From positions 1 to 42,266 of the forward strand of contig NZ_LYVQ01000026.1 of the NCBI RefSeq assembly GCF_001984095.1: a stretch of DNA of 42,266 nt, read 5' to 3'. This document shows positions 1-7,591 of the stretch, piece after piece (the first letter of the stretch is position 1; each line of letters opens with the position of its first letter). The position numbers were made by a program, and so were the translations under genes. The DNA comes from Pelomonas sp. KK5. GTDB lineage: Bacteria > Pseudomonadota > Gammaproteobacteria > Burkholderiales > Burkholderiaceae_C. A model generated the notes under the pieces. That model did not search any database, was not told the DNA's origin, and saw nothing but the letters and a program-made list of their open reading frames with translations.

Positions 1-1
1 C

Positions 2-376
2 CATGAGGCCGAGCTGGCGAACGGCAGCGGCGTGGCGATCGGGGGCCAGGTCTTGCCCCTGCCGGCGGGCCGCTTCGTTTCGCTGGCGGGCCGGCCGCGT
101 GCGGTGAAACTGGGGCTGCGGCCCGAGCACATCACCGCTGCGGCGCGCCACGACACGGTCGAGCTGCCCGGCACGCTGCGCTTTGTCGAGCACATGGGCA
201 GCGAGGTCTATGTGCACTTCGACCTGGGCGCCCTGCCGCTGACCGCCCGCGTGCCGGCCGACCAGCTCAATGGACTGGCCGACAAGCAGCGCGGCGCGGC
301 GCATGTCTTCCATGTGCAGATGGGGCAGGCCCATCTGTTCGACGCCGAGAGCGGCGCCAGCCTGCGCTCGTCATGA
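2..376 (+). CDS. togA: Oligogalacturonide ABC transporter ATPase, C-terminal end (TogA/UgpC-like, partial)
   Basis: Open from the left edge, so only about 124 C-terminal residues are present and the ATPase core lies outside the window. The visible part matches the C-terminal TOBE/OB-fold region of MalK/UgpC-type sugar importer ATPases: VKLGLRPEHI, then a hydrophobic strand LRFVEHMGSEVYVHFDLG, then a closing strand before the end. This region regulates or docks the ATPase and lacks nucleotide-binding motifs. The stop overlaps the start of the binding-protein gene by 4 bp (ATGA), showing translational coupling. Assignment as TogA rather than a generic sugar ATPase is inferred from the TogB-like, Ogl and pectinase genes that follow. 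The permease genes are presumably upstream, out of view. Confidence 0.8.
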   Translation, partial: HEAELANGSGVAIGGQVLPLPAGRFVSLAGRPRAVKLGLRPEHITAAARHDTVELPGTLRFVEHMGSEVYVHFDLGALPLTARVPADQLNGLADKQRGAAHVFHVQMGQAHLFDAESGASLRSS

Positions 377-1668
377 AGCGCCGCGAGCTGCTGCTCACCG
401 CCTTGGCCGCGCCGCTGGCAGGTTGTGGCCGTACCGATGCGAACGGCCAGACCGTGCTGCGCTTCTCCTGGTGGGGCGGCGCAGGCCGGCACGAGGCCAC
501 GCTGCGGGCGATTGCGCTGTTCGAGCAGCGCCATCCGGGCGTGAAGATCAAGGCCGAGTACATGGGCTTCAACGGCTACTTGGAGCGGCTGACCACCCAG
601 ATCGCCGGCGGCTCCGAGCCCGACGTCATGCAGATCAACTGGGCCTGGATGGCCATGTTCAGCAAGCGTGGCAACGGCTTCACCGACCTGAATCAGTACC
701 GGCAGGTGCTCGACCTCAGCCAGTTCAGCGCCGAGGACCTGGCCATGGGCATGGTGGGCGGCAAGCTCAATGGCCTTTCGGTCTCGTACAGCGCGCGCAT
801 CATGCTGCTGAACCAGGCGGCCTGGCGTCGCGCCGGCCTCGCGCTGCCGAAGACCTGGGATGAGCTGTTCGCCGCGGGTCCTGTGTTCAAGGCGAAGCTC
901 GGCGACCAGGCCTACCCGCTGGACGGCGAGCTCTACGACATGATCCTGCTCTCGCAGGCCTATGTGCAGCAGAAGCATGGCACCGCCTATATCGACCCGC
1001 AGGCGCCCCAGGTGGCGATGAGCCCCGCCGCGGCGCTGGAATGGGTGCAGACCTACCGGCGGCTGATCGAGCAGCACGTGGGCGTGCCACTGCCGCTGCG
1101 CGCGAGCCTCGGCGGCGCGGACAAGGCGACCGAGCAGGAGCAGGAATGGGTGGTCGGCAACTGGGCCGGCAACTACACCTGGGATTCGGTGATCGGCCTG
1201 CGCTCCAGCACGCTGGACAAGGACCAGAAGCTGGCGCTGGGCGCCTTCCCGACGCTGCCCGGCGCGAAGAACAGCGGCATGTTCGGCCGTCCGACGCTGA
1301 TGTTCACCGTGGGCCGCAACTGCAAGCATCCGGAACTCGCGGCGCGCTTCGTCAACTTCCTGCTGACCGACCCCGAGGCCGCGCAGATCCTCGGCCGCAC
1401 TCGCGGCCTGCCCTCGGCCGAGGCGCCGTTCAAGACCCTGCTGGACGCCGGCAAGATCCCCCCGCTGGAGCTGGCGGCCTACGAGCAGATCAAGGTGCAG
1501 AAGACGGCCGGGAACATCGAGCTGCCCTCGCCGCTGTTCGAGCATGCGCGGATGAACAAGTTCATGCGCGAGGTGTTCGAGACGGTGGCCTACGGCAAGG
1601 CATCGGACCAGGAGGCCGCGGGCCGGCTGGTCAATGAAGGTAACGCACTACTTAAGCGGATCAAGTGA
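373..1668 (+). CDS. togB: Oligogalacturonide-binding lipoprotein (TogB-like extracellular solute-binding protein)
   Basis: 431 residues, the usual size for family 1 solute-binding proteins. It would capture oligogalacturonides in the periplasm and hand them to the ABC importer. The mature start has the TogB-type run FSWWGGAGRH, then RLTTQIAGGSEPDVMQINW and KTWDEL, as in enterobacterial TogB recalled from memory. The N-terminus MKRRELLLTALAAPLAGC carries a lipobox (LAGC, Cys18) preceded by twin arginines (RRELL), so it may be a lipoprotein and possibly a Tat substrate; enteric TogB is a soluble periplasmic protein. It overlaps the upstream ATPase gene by 4 bp and its TGA overlaps or abuts the start of ogl. 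The substrate is inferred from resemblance and neighbours. Confidence 0.85.
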   Translation: MKRRELLLTALAAPLAGCGRTDANGQTVLRFSWWGGAGRHEATLRAIALFEQRHPGVKIKAEYMGFNGYLERLTTQIAGGSEPDVMQINWAWMAMFSKRGNGFTDLNQYRQVLDLSQFSAEDLAMGMVGGKLNGLSVSYSARIMLLNQAAWRRAGLALPKTWDELFAAGPVFKAKLGDQAYPLDGELYDMILLSQAYVQQKHGTAYIDPQAPQVAMSPAAALEWVQTYRRLIEQHVGVPLPLRASLGGADKATEQEQEWVVGNWAGNYTWDSVIGLRSSTLDKDQKLALGAFPTLPGAKNSGMFGRPTLMFTVGRNCKHPELAARFVNFLLTDPEAAQILGRTRGLPSAEAPFKTLLDAGKIPPLELAAYEQIKVQKTAGNIELPSPLFEHARMNKFMREVFETVAYGKASDQEAAGRLVNEGNALLKRIK

Positions 1669-1670
1669 TC

Positions 1671-2837
1671 ATGAGCAAAGCCACCCAACGCCAGCTGAAG
1701 TTCGAGTCGCACCAGGATCCCGACACCGGCGCCCGTGTCACCCGCCTGACGCCGCTGGATGTGACCTGCCATCGCAACTACTTCTACCAGAAGTGTTTCT
1801 CGAATGATGGCTCGAAGCTGGTCTTCGCAGGCGAGTTCGGCCGCAGCGACGGCCAATGGAACTACCACCTGCTGGACCTGCAGAGCCAGGTCGCCACGCA
1901 GCTGACCGACCAGGCCGGCGAGAACACCTTCGGCGGCTTCATGTCGCCGGACGACCAGTACCTGTACTTCGTGCGCGCGGAGCGGCAGCTGATTCGCCTC
2001 TCGCTGGCCGACCTGAGCGAGGAGGTCGTCTACGTCGTGCCGCAGGGCTGGGTCGGCTACGGGACCTGGGTCAGCAACAGCGACTGCACGAAGATGGTCG
2101 GCATCGAGATCCATGCCGACGACTGGTTCCCCTTGAACACCTGGCAGAAGTTCAACGAGATGTTCCACCAGAAGCCGCGCTGCCGGCTCTTCAGCGTGGA
2201 CCTGCGCACGGGCGCGCGGACCGTGATCCTCGAACAGCGCGGCTGGCTGGGCCACCCGCAGTACCGCCCCTTCGACGACAACACCGTGGCCTATTGCCAC
2301 GAGGGCCCGCACGACCTGATCGATGCGCGCATGTGGTTCATCAACGAGGACGGCACGAACCGCCGCTGCGCCAAGGAACACCGCGAGGGCGAGAGCTGCA
2401 CGCACGAGTTCTGGGTGCCGGACGGCAGCGCGATGATCTACGTCAGCTACGACCACTCCTCGCCCGAGCGCTGGATCTACAGCCTCGATCCGGTGACGCT
2501 GGAGAACCGGCTGCTCTCCGCGATGCCGCCGTGCTCGCACCTGATGAGCAACTTCGACGGCACGCTGATCGTCGGCGACGGCTGCGGCAAGGCCAGCGGC
2601 GATTCATCGGCCAGCAACGAGATGCTGACCGGCGACCCCTATCTGCACCTGTTCGACCTCAAGACCGGCGAGACCCGTGCCATCGCCCGTCACGACAGCG
2701 GCTGGGGCGTCTACAAGGACAGCCGCCAGGTCACGCACCCGCACCCGAGCTTCACGCCCGACGAGAAGCAGGTGCTGTTCAGCTGCGACAAGGAAAGGCC
2801 GGGCGAGCCGGCGCTGTACCTGGCGGACCTGGCATGA
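1671..2837 (+). CDS. ogl: Oligogalacturonate lyase (PL22)
   Basis: 388 residues from ATG 1671; a GTG at 1665, overlapping the togB stop, is an in-frame alternative. Ogl is a cytoplasmic beta-eliminating lyase that cuts di- and short oligogalacturonates to 5-keto-4-deoxyuronate. Full-length family resemblance is clear: CFSNDGSKLVFAGEF, GWVGYGTWVSNSDCTK, YCHEGPHDLIDARMW, ESCTHEFWVPDGSAM, MPPCSHLMSN and RQVTHPHPSFTP. His210 in CHEGPHD matches the catalytic base known from the Yersinia enzyme. His290 with Gln353, His356 and His358 matches its manganese ligands. There is no signal peptide, fitting an intracellular enzyme. Its stop overlaps the next ATG by 4 bp (ATGA). Length is normal. Confidence 0.95.
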   Translation: MSKATQRQLKFESHQDPDTGARVTRLTPLDVTCHRNYFYQKCFSNDGSKLVFAGEFGRSDGQWNYHLLDLQSQVATQLTDQAGENTFGGFMSPDDQYLYFVRAERQLIRLSLADLSEEVVYVVPQGWVGYGTWVSNSDCTKMVGIEIHADDWFPLNTWQKFNEMFHQKPRCRLFSVDLRTGARTVILEQRGWLGHPQYRPFDDNTVAYCHEGPHDLIDARMWFINEDGTNRRCAKEHREGESCTHEFWVPDGSAMIYVSYDHSSPERWIYSLDPVTLENRLLSAMPPCSHLMSNFDGTLIVGDGCGKASGDSSASNEMLTGDPYLHLFDLKTGETRAIARHDSGWGVYKDSRQVTHPHPSFTPDEKQVLFSCDKERPGEPALYLADLA

Positions 2838-5119
2838 GGCTGGCTCTATTGACCCTGGCGTTCGTGGCGCTGGCGGCGCAGGCGCAGCGGCCGCAACTCA
2901 GCGATGTGCAGGCGGCGCAGTACCGCATGCAGGACTATCTGGGCGACTGGCATCCCCAGCCGCTGAAGCCGCAGGAATGGACGAAGCCGGACTTCGTCGT
3001 CGCCGCGGACGGCAGCGGCACCCATCGCACGCTGCAGGCGGCGTTGGATGCCGTGCCGACCCAGGGCCGTCGCGTCTACATCGAGATGCGGCCGGGGACC
3101 TACCGCGAGCAGGTCTGCGTCAAGGGCAGGGCGCCGGTCACCTTGTATGGCGCGGGCGATCCAAGCGCCGTCGTGATCGTCGCCGGCCACTACAACGCCG
3201 AGGGACCGCAGGGCATCAACCGCTGCCTGCCCGACCCGAAGGCGACGACGACCGGCACGCTGGGCAGCGCCAGCGTCGCGCTGTTCAGCGACGACATGCA
3301 GGTGGCGCGACTGACCATCGCCAACGATGCGATGGACCAGGTGCGCGACGGCATCGGCTATCCGGCGGACGTCAGCGAATCCGGAGGTGCCCAGGCGGTG
3401 GCGCTGATGACCGGCGGCGACCGCATCCAGCTGCAGGACGTGCGGCTGGTCGGCCACCAGGACACGTTCTACGCGCGGCCCGGCCGCGTCTACGTGCGCG
3501 ACAGCTTCATCACGGGCGATGTGGACTTCATCTTCGGCGCCGCCGCGCTGGTCATCGACCACAGCGAGATCCGCAGCCGCGCCGGCCGCCGCAAGCCCGG
3601 CAACGGCGGCCATGTGCTGGCGCCGGATACCGCTTGGGATCAGCGTTATGGGATCCTGGTCGTGGACAGCCGGCTGACGGCCGAGCCGGGCGTGGCACCG
3701 GCCTCGATCTCGCTGGGCCGCGCCTGGGACTTCGGCGTGGCGCGTGGCGAGTGGAAGGCGCGCAGTTCGCCGGACGGCCAGGCCTTGATCCGCGACAGCG
3801 AGCTGGGCGCGCATCTGGCCGGCTGGTCGGCTTCGACCTCGCGCCGGCCCTACACGGCCGAGGGCAATCGCTTTGCCGAATATGGCAATGTCCGCGATCT
3901 GTCGCGCGAAGTGCTGCCTGCGAAGGACGGCTGGGCCGCCGCCGACGGCGGCACGCGCGGCGGCGCCGATGCAGCACCGGCCGACGTGTTCACCGTGCGC
4001 AATCGCGAGCAGTTGCTGGCGGCCTTCCGCGCCGCAGGCGAGCGGCCGAAGATCGTCCGCATCGAGGGCCTGATCGACCTGACCCTCGATGCGCAAGGCA
4101 AACGCCTCGGCTTCGAGGACTTCCGCGATCCGGCCTTCGATTTCGAGGCCTTCCTGAAGACCTACGACCCGGCCGTCTGGGGCAAGGCGCCGATCACCGG
4201 CCCGCTGGAAGAGGCGCGGGCGCGCTCGGCGAAGCGCCAGGCCGAGCAGATCGTGATCCGCGTGTCGTCGAACACGACGATCGTCGGCATCGGCCGCGAT
4301 GCGGCGATCACCGGCGGCACGCTGTTCCTCGGCAAGGTGGACAACATCATCGTCCGCAACCTCCACTTCTCGGACGCCTACGACCTGTTCCCGGCCTGGG
4401 ACCCGAAGGACAACGCCAACGGCGAGTGGAACTCCGAATACGACACGATCACGTTGCGCGGCGCCACCCATGTGTGGGTGGACCACTGCACCTTCGACGA
4501 CGGACTGCGGCCCGACCAGGCCGAGCGCATCGCGCTGGGCCGCAAGATGCAGCACCACGACGGCCTGCTGGACATCACCCAGCAGTCGGACCTGGTGACC
4601 GTCTCCTGGAACCGCTTCACCCAGCATGACAAGACCATGCTGATCGGCAGCAGCGATTCGCAGAAGCTCGACGAGGGCCGGCTGCGCGTGACGCTGCACC
4701 ACAACCTGTTCGAGCAGGTGAAGGAGCGCACGCCGCGGGTGCGCTGGGGTCAGGTCCACGTCTACGACAACCTCTTCGTCGGCCGCAGCGACGTGCCGTA
4801 CGCCTATGGCTACTCGCTCGGCGTGGGCGTGAACTCGCGCATCGTCAGCGAGGCCAATGCCTTCGACATGTCAGCGGACATCCCGGCGGGCAAGCTGGTG
4901 CACTGGTGGAAGGGCAGCGTCTTCAGCGACCGCGGCTCGGTGCTCAACGGCAAGCCGGTGGACCTGCTGGCGGAACTGCGTGCGGCCAATCCGCAGGCGA
5001 GCCTGTCGGCCGAAGTCGGCTGGCAGCCGCAGTGGCTGGCCGAGCCGGTCGAACCTGCCGAGCAGGCGGCAGCCCGCATCCGCGAGGCTGCCGGCGCAGC
5101 ACGGGGTTTGCGGCCATAA
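2834..5119 (+). CDS. Secreted two-domain pectinase: pectin methylesterase (CE8) fused to pectate lyase (PL1)
   Basis: 761 residues. Signal peptide 1-17 (LAAQA, cut before QRPQ). Residues about 52-355 are a CE8 pectinesterase: GSGTHRTLQAAL, GHQDTFYA (Gln209, Asp210), GDVDFIFG (Asp231, the nucleophile position) and SLGRAWDFG (Arg296, Trp298). After a short Gly/Ala-rich linker (about 365-383), residues 385-730 are a PL1 pectate lyase: VWVDHCTFDDG, LVTVSWNRFTQHDKTMLIG and RTPRVRWGQVHVYDN, with Arg632 and Arg637 at the catalytic-arginine positions of PelC. The esterase would expose polygalacturonate that the lyase then cuts. The frame is continuous through both domains, so the fusion is not an assembly of adjacent genes. 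It is coupled to ogl by a 4-bp overlap. Export past the outer membrane is not shown. Confidence 0.93.
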   Translation: MRLALLTLAFVALAAQAQRPQLSDVQAAQYRMQDYLGDWHPQPLKPQEWTKPDFVVAADGSGTHRTLQAALDAVPTQGRRVYIEMRPGTYREQVCVKGRAPVTLYGAGDPSAVVIVAGHYNAEGPQGINRCLPDPKATTTGTLGSASVALFSDDMQVARLTIANDAMDQVRDGIGYPADVSESGGAQAVALMTGGDRIQLQDVRLVGHQDTFYARPGRVYVRDSFITGDVDFIFGAAALVIDHSEIRSRAGRRKPGNGGHVLAPDTAWDQRYGILVVDSRLTAEPGVAPASISLGRAWDFGVARGEWKARSSPDGQALIRDSELGAHLAGWSASTSRRPYTAEGNRFAEYGNVRDLSREVLPAKDGWAAADGGTRGGADAAPADVFTVRNREQLLAAFRAAGERPKIVRIEGLIDLTLDAQGKRLGFEDFRDPAFDFEAFLKTYDPAVWGKAPITGPLEEARARSAKRQAEQIVIRVSSNTTIVGIGRDAAITGGTLFLGKVDNIIVRNLHFSDAYDLFPAWDPKDNANGEWNSEYDTITLRGATHVWVDHCTFDDGLRPDQAERIALGRKMQHHDGLLDITQQSDLVTVSWNRFTQHDKTMLIGSSDSQKLDEGRLRVTLHHNLFEQVKERTPRVRWGQVHVYDNLFVGRSDVPYAYGYSLGVGVNSRIVSEANAFDMSADIPAGKLVHWWKGSVFSDRGSVLNGKPVDLLAELRAANPQASLSAEVGWQPQWLAEPVEPAEQAAARIREAAGAARGLRP

Positions 5120-5155
5120 TCGTTTTTGAAACACCAGCCCGATAAAGTCAAAACG
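5120..5155 (+). promoter_or_regulatory. Possible KdgR-type operator upstream of kdgR
   Basis: The 36-bp gap between the fused pectinase and kdgR holds GTTT-TTG-AAAC at 5122-5132, a short inverted repeat resembling the A/T-rich half sites of IclR/KdgR operators. Only four base pairs per arm match, so this is suggestive at best. Autoregulation is common in the family. Confidence 0.2.
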
Positions 5156-5980
5156 ATGGATGACGATTCCAATGAAGGCTCCGGCGGCAAACAGCAGCCG
5201 GAATCGGTAGCGGCGGTCCTGAAGGTCTTTGCCATCCTGCAGGAGTTGTCGGAGCGGCACGAGACCGGCATCTCCGATCTCTCGATGCGGCTGGGCATGC
5301 CCAAGGCGACGGTCTACCGCTTCCTGCAGTCGATGAAGGGCCTGGGCTATGTGCGCCAGGAGTCCGACAGCGAGCGCTACGGCCTGACGATGAAGGCCTT
5401 CGAGCTGGGCGCCAAGGCGCTGCAGTACCCGGACCTCGTCGACCTGTCCCGCCACCACATGCAGATGCTGGCCGACACGACCGGCGAGACGGTGCACCTG
5501 GGCACGCTGATCGACAGCGAGATCATCTACGTCCACAAGATCGACTCGCGCCACACGCTGGGCATGTATTCCAAGGTGGGCCGCCGCGCGCCGCTGCACT
5601 GCACCGCCATCGGCAAGGTGCTGCTGGCCTGGGAGCACCCGGACCGGCGTGAGCGCATCATGGCCGGCATCAACTTCCAGCGCTTCCGCGACAAGACCAT
5701 CGTCGAGCCCAAGGCCTATCTGGCCGAACTGGAGCGCGTGAAGGCGCAGGGCTTCGGCGAGGACCGCGAGGAGTTCGACGACCACATCCGCTGCCTCGGC
5801 ATCCCGATCTTCGACCGCCTGGGCCAGCCCATCGCCGGCATGAGCGTCTCCTTCCCGACCTTCCGCTTCGATGAAGCCAAGGCACCGGAAGTCGTGCAGA
5901 TGCTCACCAACGCCAGCCGCGACATCTCCACGCGCCTGGGCTGCGCCAAGTTCCCGCTCGACGTCCAATCGAGCCGCTGA
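5156..5980 (+). CDS. kdgR: IclR-family transcriptional regulator, KdgR-like
   Basis: 274 residues from ATG 5156; a TTG at 5126 would add ten residues but has no better ribosome site. The N-terminal winged helix (about 25-85) reads SVAAVLKVFAILQEL, then LGMPKATVYRFLQSMKGLGY. The IclR effector domain follows with VYVHKIDS-type and GRRAPLHCTAIGKVLLAW motifs. These resemble enterobacterial KdgR almost word for word (recalled, not aligned). KdgR is the repressor of pectin genes and is released by 2-keto-3-deoxygluconate. It begins 36 bp after the fused pectinase on the same strand, so it probably belongs to the operon or has a promoter in that gap. Control of this locus is inferred. Confidence 0.9.
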   Translation: MDDDSNEGSGGKQQPESVAAVLKVFAILQELSERHETGISDLSMRLGMPKATVYRFLQSMKGLGYVRQESDSERYGLTMKAFELGAKALQYPDLVDLSRHHMQMLADTTGETVHLGTLIDSEIIYVHKIDSRHTLGMYSKVGRRAPLHCTAIGKVLLAWEHPDRRERIMAGINFQRFRDKTIVEPKAYLAELERVKAQGFGEDREEFDDHIRCLGIPIFDRLGQPIAGMSVSFPTFRFDEAKAPEVVQMLTNASRDISTRLGCAKFPLDVQSSR

Positions 5981-6080
5981 CCGCGGTATTCGTGTTGGAC
6001 TGGGGCGCCCGCCGGGCCGCCCCCCTGGGGGACCGACTGGTCTGCTGCCCGTCCAGGGCCAGCAGCCCAGGCGAGGGGCA

Positions 6081-6115
6081 CAAAAAAAACCCTGAGTTCT
6101 CACGAACTCAGGGTT
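6081..6115 (-). terminator. Intrinsic terminator on the minus strand
   Basis: Perfect 12-bp stem AACCCTGAGTTC / GAACTCAGGGTT (6088-6115) with a 4-nt loop. On the minus strand it is followed directly by eight T, giving a textbook rho-independent terminator. On the plus strand the hairpin is followed by GAATCC with no T run, so it does not serve kdgR. Confidence 0.85.
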
Positions 6116-6204
6116 GAATCCACCATTGAGGCGGTGGAGGAGACAAACGGTGCGTTGCGCCAGGAGCTTCTTGGGATCGCCAGGAACACTGCCTTTTGCA
6201 TTGC

Positions 6205-6233
6205 TTGGATCCAATTCTAGCGCTGGCTATGTT
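6205..6233 (+). promoter_or_regulatory. Possible sigma-70 promoter for the OsmC-family gene
   Basis: TTGGAT at 6205-6210 and TATGTT at 6228-6233 are separated by exactly 17 bp. The start would lie about 70 bp before the gene at 6307. Each hexamer is only a partial match to consensus. Confidence 0.3.
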
Positions 6234-6306
6234 GCGCCGCAATATATTCCGACCAGAAAGTTGTGGACTAATTGCGCCCTAGAGCAGAAAGAGGAGTTTT
6301 CGGACC

Positions 6307-6729
6307 ATGGAATGCACGATCAACTGGATGGGCGCGGGCGGCATGAGCTTCGTTGCCGAGACCGGCAGCGGCCATCTGCTGACGATGGATGGCGCGCCGG
6401 ACGGCGGGGGGCGAGACCTGGCCCCGCGGCCGATGGAGACCGTGCTGGCCGGCACCGGCGGCTGCACCGCGTATGACGTGGTGCTGATCCTCAAGCGCGG
6501 CCGCCACGATGTGCGCGGCTGCCAGGTGAGCCTGAAGGCCGAGCGCGCGCCGGTCGAGCCCAAGGTGTTCACCGCCATCCACATGCACTTCGTCGTCACC
6601 GGCAAGGGCCTGAAGCAGGAAGTCGTCGAGCGGGCCGTCGCGCTGTCGCACGAGAAGTACTGCTCGGCCAGCATCATGCTGGCGAAGACGGCGGCGATCA
6701 CGACCTCGGTGGAGATCGTCGAAGGCTGA
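6307..6729 (+). CDS. OsmC/Ohr-family protein (YhfA-like)
   Basis: 140 residues, usual for the family, with a good ribosome site (AGAGGAG) just upstream of the ATG. OsmC/Ohr proteins are small cytoplasmic thiol peroxidases that reduce organic hydroperoxides with a pair of cysteines. Both are here: RPMETVLAGTGGCTAYDV (Cys57 region) and EKYCSASIML near residue 118. The RPME motif and short N-terminus fit the YhfA branch, whose substrate is unclear, better than Ohr proper. The gene is convergent with coq7 and separated from it by about 10 bp. It lies downstream of the candidate sRNA region. Family membership is sure; the peroxide substrate is not. Confidence 0.9.
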   Translation: MECTINWMGAGGMSFVAETGSGHLLTMDGAPDGGGRDLAPRPMETVLAGTGGCTAYDVVLILKRGRHDVRGCQVSLKAERAPVEPKVFTAIHMHFVVTGKGLKQEVVERAVALSHEKYCSASIMLAKTAAITTSVEIVEG

Positions 6730-6739
6730 TCGTCCTGCC

Positions 6740-7387
6740 TCAGACGTAGTGCGCCGTGCCCGTCATCACGCGGGCGGCCAGCTTCATCAGGCCCCTGACC
6801 GGCGGCGGCAGCAACCGGGCGCCGGCCTGCAGCGCCTCGTCGGCGTGGCGGGCCTCCTCGTCGCGCATCTGGTCCACGACGGCCCGCGACGCGTGATCGC
6901 CCGCGGGCAGGCGCTCGAGGTGGCTGGCCAGATGCTGTTCGACCTGGCGCTCGGTCTCGACGACGAAACCCAGGCTGATGCGATCACCGGCCAGGCCGGC
7001 CAGACTGCCGAGGGCGAAGGCGCCGCCGTACCAGAAGGGATTGAGCCAGCTGGTGTGGGTGCCCAGTTCTTCGACGCGCTGTCGCGTCCAGGCCAGATGG
7101 TCAAGCTCCTCCTGCGCCGCCTGTGCGAAGTGCGCGCGCAGCGCGGGACTGCGGCTGAACATGGCCTGCGATTGATACAGTGCCTGGGCGCAGACTTCGC
7201 CGACGTGATTGACCCGCATCAGCGCGCCGGCCAGGCGCTGCTCCTGCGGGGCCAGCGGTTCGTCGTGGGCGACGCCGTCGGCCGGGGAAGGGCGCCGTGC
7301 CGCGGGCTTGCCGAAGACGGTGCGCAGGCCTTCGTCAAGGCTGGCCAGCAGGCGGTCGGGACCCGACAGGGCAGGGCGTTGGTTCAT
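6740..7387 (-). CDS. coq7: 2-polyprenyl-3-methyl-6-methoxy-1,4-benzoquinone monooxygenase (Coq7/UbiF-type)
   Basis: 215 residues from ATG 7387; an in-frame ATG at 7396 adds three. This diiron enzyme hydroxylates the quinone ring in the penultimate step of ubiquinone synthesis at the inner membrane. The diiron ligands are visible in two repeated halves: RVNHVGEVCAQALYQ with EELDHLAW, and ETERQVEQHL with RDEEARHADEAL. Hydrophobic stretches (FALGSLAGLAG) fit peripheral membrane attachment. It converges on the OsmC-family gene and diverges from the first porin gene, an arrangement I recall in other Burkholderiales. No clear Shine-Dalgarno sequence is visible for either start. The lack of a close terminator leaves its transcript end unknown. 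Confidence 0.95.
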   Translation of the reverse strand: MNQRPALSGPDRLLASLDEGLRTVFGKPAARRPSPADGVAHDEPLAPQEQRLAGALMRVNHVGEVCAQALYQSQAMFSRSPALRAHFAQAAQEELDHLAWTRQRVEELGTHTSWLNPFWYGGAFALGSLAGLAGDRISLGFVVETERQVEQHLASHLERLPAGDHASRAVVDQMRDEEARHADEALQAGARLLPPPVRGLMKLAARVMTGTAHYV

Positions 7388-7562
7388 CGAATGCATGGCG
7401 CGTTGATGGCAAGGCCGCGAGCATGGAACGGGCCTTGTGTCGGTTTTGTGAGATTTGGTTGTTGTTGCTGAGTCACAACGACTTTTCAAAAATTATCTAT
7501 CAGGAACTTCCCTAGGCCTCGGCCGTCTGGTGGAATGGCGCAACTTTCCACCTGGGAAGGTC

Positions 7563-7591
7563 GCCCCGCAGCGCTTTCTGCACGGCGGGGC
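7563..7591 (+). promoter_or_regulatory. Stem-loop in the 5' leader of the first porin gene
   Basis: GCCCCGC (7563-7569) pairs with GCGGGGC (7585-7591) around a 15-nt loop, ending about 15 bp before the AGGAG ribosome site. It could affect leader stability or access to the ribosome site. No T run follows, so it is not a terminator. Confidence 0.4.

Larger units (their letters stand above)
6081..6235 (-). ncRNA. Candidate minus-strand small RNA
   Basis: Read on the minus strand, a TATATT box (complement of 6241-6246) is followed by about 150 nt that end in a strong intrinsic terminator (stem 6088-6115, then eight U). Inside, the minus strand carries a second hairpin (CCACC-N8-GGTGG, near 6120-6137) directly preceded by GTCTCCTCC, which is complementary to Shine-Dalgarno GGAGGA. 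Two copies of TCCTGGCG lie farther 5'. No open reading frame of note runs this way. A terminator, an accessible anti-Shine-Dalgarno segment and a clean intergenic position are typical of trans-acting sRNAs. No known RNA family is recognised. The 5' end is a guess, and the -35 region is poor. Confidence 0.45.
5981..6306. other. Intergenic region kdgR-osmC
   Basis: 326 bp without a protein gene. It holds a GC-rich stretch (6001-6080), a minus-strand intrinsic terminator (6081-6115), a small inverted repeat (TCCACC and GGTGGA, 6119-6138), an 8-bp direct repeat CGCCAGGA at 6158-6165 and 6178-6185 (20-bp period), and promoter-like sequences on both strands around 6205-6246. See the candidate ncRNA entry. 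Confidence 0.7.

Noticed and set aside
1856-2833. In-frame extension of the fused pectinase upstream into ogl
   Set aside because: The extension is out of frame with ogl and meaningless. The ATG at 2834 begins a clean signal peptide and overlaps the ogl stop in the usual ATGA.
5126-5155. TTG 5126 as the kdgR start
   Set aside because: The added ten residues have no family counterpart that I recall and TTG is rarer than the ATG at 5156, which leads into the usual acidic N-terminus.
6088-6115. The hairpin at 6088-6115 as the terminator of kdgR
   Set aside because: On the plus strand no T run follows it; the run of A precedes it, so it can only act as an intrinsic terminator on the minus strand.
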